The notes beneath the pieces are model-generated. The model did no database searches. It was not told where the DNA came from and saw only the letters and a list, made by a program, of their open reading frames with translations. Of a stretch of 9,979 nt of DNA, positions 7,159 to 9,979 are shown piece after piece (the first letter of the stretch is position 1; every line of letters begins with the position of its first letter). A program made the translations under genes and the position numbers. Source of the stretch: JBBPYA01 sp038200385 (lineage in GTDB: Bacteria > Actinomycetota > Actinomycetes > Mycobacteriales > Geodermatophilaceae). Location: NCBI GenBank assembly GCA_038200385.1, contig JBBPYA010000134.1, forward strand, positions 1-9,979, given 5' to 3'.

Positions 7159-7169
7159 CCGGCACCGGC
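7151..7169. repeat. Inverted repeats at the convergent fdh/yihY junction
   Basis: CCGGCTAGCCGG (7151-7162) is a perfect palindrome spanning the TAG stop of the iron-sulfur gene. It overlaps a second small inverted repeat, GCCGG-CA-CCGGC (7158-7169). Only 12 bases separate the two convergent stop codons. This could act as a compact bidirectional terminator, but there is no T tract and CCGG runs are frequent in this DNA. Confidence 0.3.
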
Positions 7170-7170
7170 G

Positions 7171-8145
7171 TCAGCTTCCGGGCAGGGTGTCCGCCTTGAC
7201 CGCGTCCCGTCGGCCCATCGGGCGTTCCGGTCCGCGCGTGGTGTCCCGGGCGGTCTGTTGTTCGGTCTCGGCGTTGATCTCCGCACCCAGCAGCACGATG
7301 AACGCGCTGATGAACAGCCACAGCAGCAGGACGACGACCCCGGCGAGCGCGCCGTAGGTCTGGCCGTAGCTGCCGAAGTTCGACACGTACAGCGAGAAGC
7401 CGACCGAGGCGACGATCCAGATCACGGTGGCCACTCCCGACCCCACGCTGACCCACTTGAACTTCGGGGCGTCCCGGTCCGGAGCCAGCCGGTACACCAC
7501 GCCCAGCCCGACCATCACGCCCAGCACCAGCAGCGTCCACCGCGCGATCTGCAGCAGGACGGTCCCCACCACGCCGAGGTTGAGCGCGTTGAGCACGACC
7601 GGCGCTACCGCGATGAGACCGACTGCGGCCACCACGAACACGATCGCGCCGACGGTCAGCAGCAGCGCCAAGGCACGCAGCCTGAGGAAGCCGCGGGTCT
7701 CCTCCTCGTCGTAGCAGATGTTGACAGCCTTGATCAGGTTCGAGACGCCGCCGGACACGCTCCACAGCGCGGCGAGCAGCGAGATGACCAGCCCGATACC
7801 GAGCGCACTGGAGGACGTCGACGCAATGGAGGTGAGCTGTCCGGTGATCAGGCTGCGAGCTGAACGAGGCAACGCGCTGCTGAAGGAGGCGACCTGTTGC
7901 TGCACGTCGGCGGGATTGGCTACCAACCCGTAGATCAGTACGGCGGCGATCAACGCCGGGAACAGGGCCAGAAAGGCGAAGTAGGCCAGTCCTGCGGACA
8001 GCATCGGGACGTTGTCCTTCTTGACCTCACCGAATGAGCGCTTGAGTACCTGGAACCAGCCGCGCCGCGGGATCTCGGTCGGCCCGGTCGCGTCCGCTCC
8101 GGGTGGGGTGCTGGCGCGGCTGCTGTGCTGGGCATCGGTAGACAT
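7171..8145 (-). CDS. YihY/virulence factor BrkB family membrane protein
   Basis: An integral membrane protein of the family once mislabelled ribonuclease BN. Its biochemical role is not established. The 324-residue product has a soluble N-terminus (1-45) and six predicted helices at about 50-73, 115-133, 157-183, 200-219, 235-253 and 266-287. Family signatures include LSAGLAYFAFLALFPALIA early on, YRLAPDR (218-224), and FGSYGQTYGALAG followed by LLGAEINAE before a charged tail. The start MSTDAQ (ATG 8145) was chosen over MVG (ATG 8154) by protein appearance. Neither has a strong ribosome binding site, and the longer reading to 8322 would overlap the divergent gene. It is convergent with the fdh operon and unlikely to be functionally linked to it. 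Confidence 0.88.
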   Translation of the reverse strand: MSTDAQHSSRASTPPGADATGPTEIPRRGWFQVLKRSFGEVKKDNVPMLSAGLAYFAFLALFPALIAAVLIYGLVANPADVQQQVASFSSALPRSARSLITGQLTSIASTSSSALGIGLVISLLAALWSVSGGVSNLIKAVNICYDEEETRGFLRLRALALLLTVGAIVFVVAAVGLIAVAPVVLNALNLGVVGTVLLQIARWTLLVLGVMVGLGVVYRLAPDRDAPKFKWVSVGSGVATVIWIVASVGFSLYVSNFGSYGQTYGALAGVVVLLLWLFISAFIVLLGAEINAETEQQTARDTTRGPERPMGRRDAVKADTLPGS

Positions 8146-8270
8146 GCCCACCATGGTGCCGCCGGGTCGCCGTCCCCGCAGCACCACCCCCACCCGTCCG
8201 TCCCGGCAGCCGCGGATCGGGACCCCGGCCCGGTCAGCCTGGAACCGATCCCTGGCCGCACAGCCGCGGG

Positions 8271-8276
8271 TATCCT
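8271..8276 (+). promoter_or_regulatory. Candidate -10 box for a leaderless transcript (8284 gene)
   Basis: TATCCT lies exactly 7 bases before the GTG at 8284, which has no Shine-Dalgarno sequence. A TANNNT box at this distance is the usual arrangement of leaderless mRNAs in actinobacteria, where transcription begins on the start codon. No clear -35 is present. It also supports this GTG over starts further upstream in the frame. Confidence 0.5.
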
Positions 8277-8283
8277 GGCGGTC

Positions 8284-8643
8284 GTGCCCAGGCTGCTGAC
8301 CCCTCGTTGGATGCTGGGTCACCTGCTGGCGATCGCGGCGTTCGCGGTCTGCGTGCTGCTCGGCTGGTGGCAGCTTGCCCGGTTCGAGTCACCGACCGGC
8401 GGTGTGCAGAACGCTGCCTACGCCCTGCAGTGGCCCCTGTTCGGCGTGTTCGCGTTGTTCTTCTGGATCCGGGCGATGCGCGACTCGGTGGAGCGCCGGG
8501 TGCCGGTGCGGTTCACCGGTCCGGGTCGGGAGACCACCGAGGCGAGCGCGCAGATCCGCCGCGACGAGCAGGACGACCCGGAGCTCGCGGCGTACAACCG
8601 CTATCTGGCCGAACTGAACGCACTCGACCGCAAATCCGGGTAG
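8284..8643 (+). CDS. Small membrane protein with two helices, SURF1-like N-terminus (hypothetical)
   Basis: A 119-residue protein. The sequence shows LTPRWMLGHLL followed by a hydrophobic helix (about 11-30), then GWWQLAR, a second helix (about 47-63, WPLFGVFALFFWIRAM), and a charged cytoplasmic tail ending in QDDPELAAYNRYLAELNALD. The W-Q-L-x-R after the first helix resembles the first transmembrane segment of SURF1 proteins, but the large periplasmic domain of SURF1 is absent. I recall similar short proteins as conserved hypotheticals in actinobacteria, sometimes annotated as regulators without support. The function is unknown. The GTG start was chosen from the -10 box 7 bases upstream; the frame is open further upstream to 8125. 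It is divergent from the YihY gene. Confidence 0.75.
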   Translation: MPRLLTPRWMLGHLLAIAAFAVCVLLGWWQLARFESPTGGVQNAAYALQWPLFGVFALFFWIRAMRDSVERRVPVRFTGPGRETTEASAQIRRDEQDDPELAAYNRYLAELNALDRKSG

Positions 8644-8681
8644 CTCCGGTCCGGGCCCGGTGGCAGCGCGGATCGAGATCG

Positions 8682-8758
8682 TGGGGTGAGTGACGGGACT
8701 TGAACCCGCGACACCCGGGATCACAACCCGGTGCTCTACCAGCTGAGCTACACCCACC
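8682..8758 (-). tRNA. tRNA-His (anticodon GTG), CCA encoded
   Basis: The minus strand gives a complete tRNA. The acceptor GTGGGTG pairs with CACTCAC, with one G-U pair. The extra 5' G(-1) at 8758 faces discriminator C73 at 8685, the hallmark of tRNA-His. The anticodon stem CCGGG/CCCGG closes the loop TTGTGAT with anticodon GTG. The T arm contains GGTTCAAGTCC, and CCA is encoded at 8682-8684. It lies just downstream of orn on the same strand, as I recall for mycobacteria. Confidence 0.97.
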
Positions 8759-8815
8759 ATGGGCCGCCCGGAGGCGACCGGCCCACCCGACTTCGCCGGT
8801 GACGGGCCGTCGGCA

Positions 8816-8821
8816 AGGCTA
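8816..8821 (-). promoter_or_regulatory. Candidate -10 box of tRNA-His
   Basis: On the minus strand the hexamer TAGCCT overlaps the TAG stop codon of orn. It would start transcription about 50 bases before the tRNA 5' end. There is no recognisable -35. The tRNA could equally be read from the orn transcript. Confidence 0.28.
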
Positions 8822-9481
8822 CCCGATGGCCGGCTCCTCCTCGGCCGGAGTTCGACCGGCCCCGGCCGGCCGGCCGGCCGCCGCCGCAGCGGTCACCTCC
8901 GCCGCCGCCGCGGTCACCTCCGAGGTCGTGGGCCCAGGCCGCGGGACGAACGCCGTCCGCCGGTAGAACCGTAACTCGTCGATGGACTCGTGGATGTCGG
9001 CCAACGCCCGGTGCGCCAGGCCCTTGGCCGGCTGGCCGAAGTAGATCCGGGGGTACCACCGGCGGCACAACTCCTTGATGGAGGACACGTCCACCATCCG
9101 GTAGTGCAGGTGCTGGTCCAGCGCCGGCATGTGCCGCGACAGGAAGGCCCGGTCGGTGGCGATGGAGTTGCCGCACAGGGGGGCGCTGTGTGGTTCCGGC
9201 ACGAACTCCCGCAGGTAGCCGAGGACCTGCTCCTCCGCGGCGGCGACCGTCGTCGTCGACCGCCGGGACAACTCGGTCAGCCCGGAGTCCCGGTGCATCG
9301 TGGCCACCACGTCGACCATCTCGTCGAGTTCGGCGTCCTCGGCGTGGATCACCACGTCGATGCCCTTGCCGAGCACGGTCAGCTCGGAGTCGGTGACCAG
9401 GGCCGCGATCTCGATGACCTTGTCCCGGCCCAGATCCAGGCCGGTCATCTCACAGTCGACCCACACCAACCTGTCGCCCAT
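8819..9481 (-). CDS. orn: Oligoribonuclease
   Basis: A cytoplasmic 3'-5' exoribonuclease that degrades very short RNAs and linear dinucleotides such as pGpG and pApA, completing RNA and cyclic dinucleotide turnover. The 220-residue product has all DEDDh residues: D9 and E11 in VWVDCEMTGLDL, D110 in CGNSIATDRAFL, and H157 and D162 in HRALADIHESIDELRFYR. The family core ends near residue 182. After it comes an Ala/Pro/Gly/Glu-rich tail (about 183-220) containing EVTAAAA twice in tandem. The ATG at 9481 was chosen because the protein then begins MGDRLVWVDCEMTG, as is usual. It has no Shine-Dalgarno but a TAGATT box 7 bases upstream, suggesting a leaderless mRNA. tRNA-His follows downstream. Confidence 0.96.
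   Translation of the reverse strand: MGDRLVWVDCEMTGLDLGRDKVIEIAALVTDSELTVLGKGIDVVIHAEDAELDEMVDVVATMHRDSGLTELSRRSTTTVAAAEEQVLGYLREFVPEPHSAPLCGNSIATDRAFLSRHMPALDQHLHYRMVDVSSIKELCRRWYPRIYFGQPAKGLAHRALADIHESIDELRFYRRTAFVPRPGPTTSEVTAAAAEVTAAAAAGRPAGAGRTPAEEEPAIG
8880..8921. repeat. Tandem 21-base repeat in the 3' end of orn
   Basis: Bases 8880-8900 and 8901-8921 are two copies of a 21-base unit, sharing GCGGTCACCTCC, with a single mismatch (a8888 against c8909). On the minus strand each unit encodes EVTAAAA in the Orn tail. The adjoining DNA downstream in the coding sense (about 8861-8880) is a run of GGCC repeats. This looks like an in-frame slippage duplication in a region under weak constraint. 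Confidence 0.75.
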
Positions 9482-9488
9482 GACGGCG

Positions 9489-9494
9489 AATCTA
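9489..9494 (-). promoter_or_regulatory. Candidate -10 box for leaderless orn
   Basis: On the minus strand TAGATT ends exactly 7 bases before the ATG of orn, the same geometry as at 8271-8276. No ribosome binding site lies between. There is no good -35 (ACCGGC or GACCGG at 17-18 bases). It lies in the 132-base divergent region shared with the HerA-like gene. Confidence 0.5.
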
Positions 9495-9572
9495 CGGGAC
9501 CCCGGGTCGGCGCCGGTCGCGAACGACCGCCAGCGGATCAGCACGGACCCGGATCCCCGCCGAAGCCCGGGC

Positions 9573-9578
9573 TAGGCT
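9573..9578 (+). promoter_or_regulatory. Candidate -10 box of the HerA-like gene
   Basis: TAGGCT is a good actinobacterial -10 hexamer. Transcription from it would start near 9585 and give a leader of about 29 bases that includes the ribosome binding site GAGGAAGAG (9601-9609). No clear -35 is seen. Confidence 0.4.
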
Positions 9579-9613
9579 CGCGGCCGGAGTCACGCGCTTC
9601 GAGGAAGAGCCCG

Positions 9614-9979
9614 ATGTCGGAGGTCACTGCCAGGATCGCCGAGGCGTACAACTTCACCGGCAAGGCGTTGCGCTCGGCGCGGTCGTCCACGACGGGGCCT
9701 GCGACCCGGCGGCCGGGTGTCCATCCCGCTGGCGATACTCAACCGGCACGGCCTGATCGCCGGCGCCACCGGCACCGGCAAGACCAAGACCCTGCAGCTG
9801 CTGGCCGAGCAGCTCTCCGAGCAGGGCGTGTCGGTGTTCGCCGCCGACGTCAAGGGCGACCTGTCCGGCCTGCTCACGCCGGGCGAGCCCGGGGAGCGGA
9901 TCACCCAGCGCAGCGCCGACGCCGGCGATGACTGGCAGCCGACGGCGTACCCCACGGAGTTCCTGGCCCTTCCCGGCTC
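9614..9979 (+). CDS. HerA-like/DUF853 P-loop ATPase, 3' partial, with two apparent frameshifts
   Basis: This is the start of a HerA/VirB4-like ATPase related, from memory, to M. tuberculosis Rv2510c. Its cellular role is poorly defined. Three frames must be joined. From ATG 9614 the frame reads MSEVTARIAEAYNFTGKAL. From 9673 another frame reads LGAVVHDGACDPAA. From 9717 a third reads VSIPLAILNRHGLIAGATG, then TGKTKTLQLLAEQ, and stays open to the window end. Walker A is GATGTGKT, and FAADVKGDLSGL follows. One base is missing near 9671-9673 and one (probably a C) near 9713-9716. The joined protein fits the family well, so these may be sequencing errors rather than true decay. As read, translation from 9614 would leave the correct frame before the Walker A motif. 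GAGGAAGAG (9601-9609) is 4 bases before the ATG. Confidence 0.75.

Noticed and set aside
8651..8660. Palindrome CCGGGCCCGG between the 8284 gene and tRNA-His as a terminator
   Set aside because: It is short, leaves no loop when folded, and has no T tract on either strand. Such CCGG runs are common throughout this DNA.
8990..9931. 313-residue plus-strand ORF across orn and the HerA-like gene start
   Set aside because: Its first two thirds are antisense to orn. Only a short internal piece (from 9614) coincides with the true first frame of the HerA-like gene.

Overview
The base composition is very high in G+C. The gene set and the -10-like TANNNT boxes point to an actinomycete (Actinomycetota). 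The flanks match, from memory, the Mycobacterium tuberculosis neighbourhood Rv2510c - orn - tRNA-His - ... - lppS (LdtMt2) - tRNA-Lys. I cannot name the genus.

Layout. Positions 1-774 hold at most the last 30 codons of an unrecognised gene (ending at 94), followed by about 680 bases with no convincing gene and a few short direct repeats. A tRNA-Lys(CTT) lies at 775-850 on the minus strand. An LdtMt2-type L,D-transpeptidase lipoprotein follows on the plus strand (1034-2260). Next comes a three-gene plus-strand operon for an NAD-linked, molybdenum or tungsten formate dehydrogenase (2316-7158). Convergent to it is a YihY/BrkB-family membrane protein (7171-8145, minus). Divergent from that is a small two-helix membrane protein (8284-8643, plus). 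tRNA-His(GTG) and oligoribonuclease (orn) follow on the minus strand. A HerA/DUF853-type ATPase gene starts divergently at 9614, runs off the window, and carries two apparent single-base deletions near its start.

The formate dehydrogenase operon is the notable system. (1) The catalytic subunit has an in-frame TGA at 2613-2615 exactly where E. coli FdhF has selenocysteine. It is followed at the same 18-nt distance by a GGUCU-loop hairpin resembling the E. coli fdhF SECIS, so the two apparent ORFs 2316-2615 and 2706-4277 are one selenoprotein gene of 653 residues. (2) This polypeptide lacks the usual N-terminal iron-sulfur region of FdhA. That region (2Fe-2S, two 4Fe-4S, and the Mo-proximal 4Fe-4S domain with its conserved Lys) is a separate 313-residue protein encoded at the other end of the operon, after the diaphorase gene. 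The ancestral FdhA is therefore split cleanly after its Mo-proximal 4Fe-4S domain and its halves are permuted around fdhB. The active site must be assembled from two chains.

Expected electron path: formate, Mo/W-bisPGD with Sec (FdhA-C), the 4Fe-4S and 2Fe-2S clusters of FdhA-N, the clusters and FMN of the NuoE-NuoF fusion FdhB, then NAD+. No fdhD, molybdopterin-synthesis or sel genes lie in the window, so these must be elsewhere.
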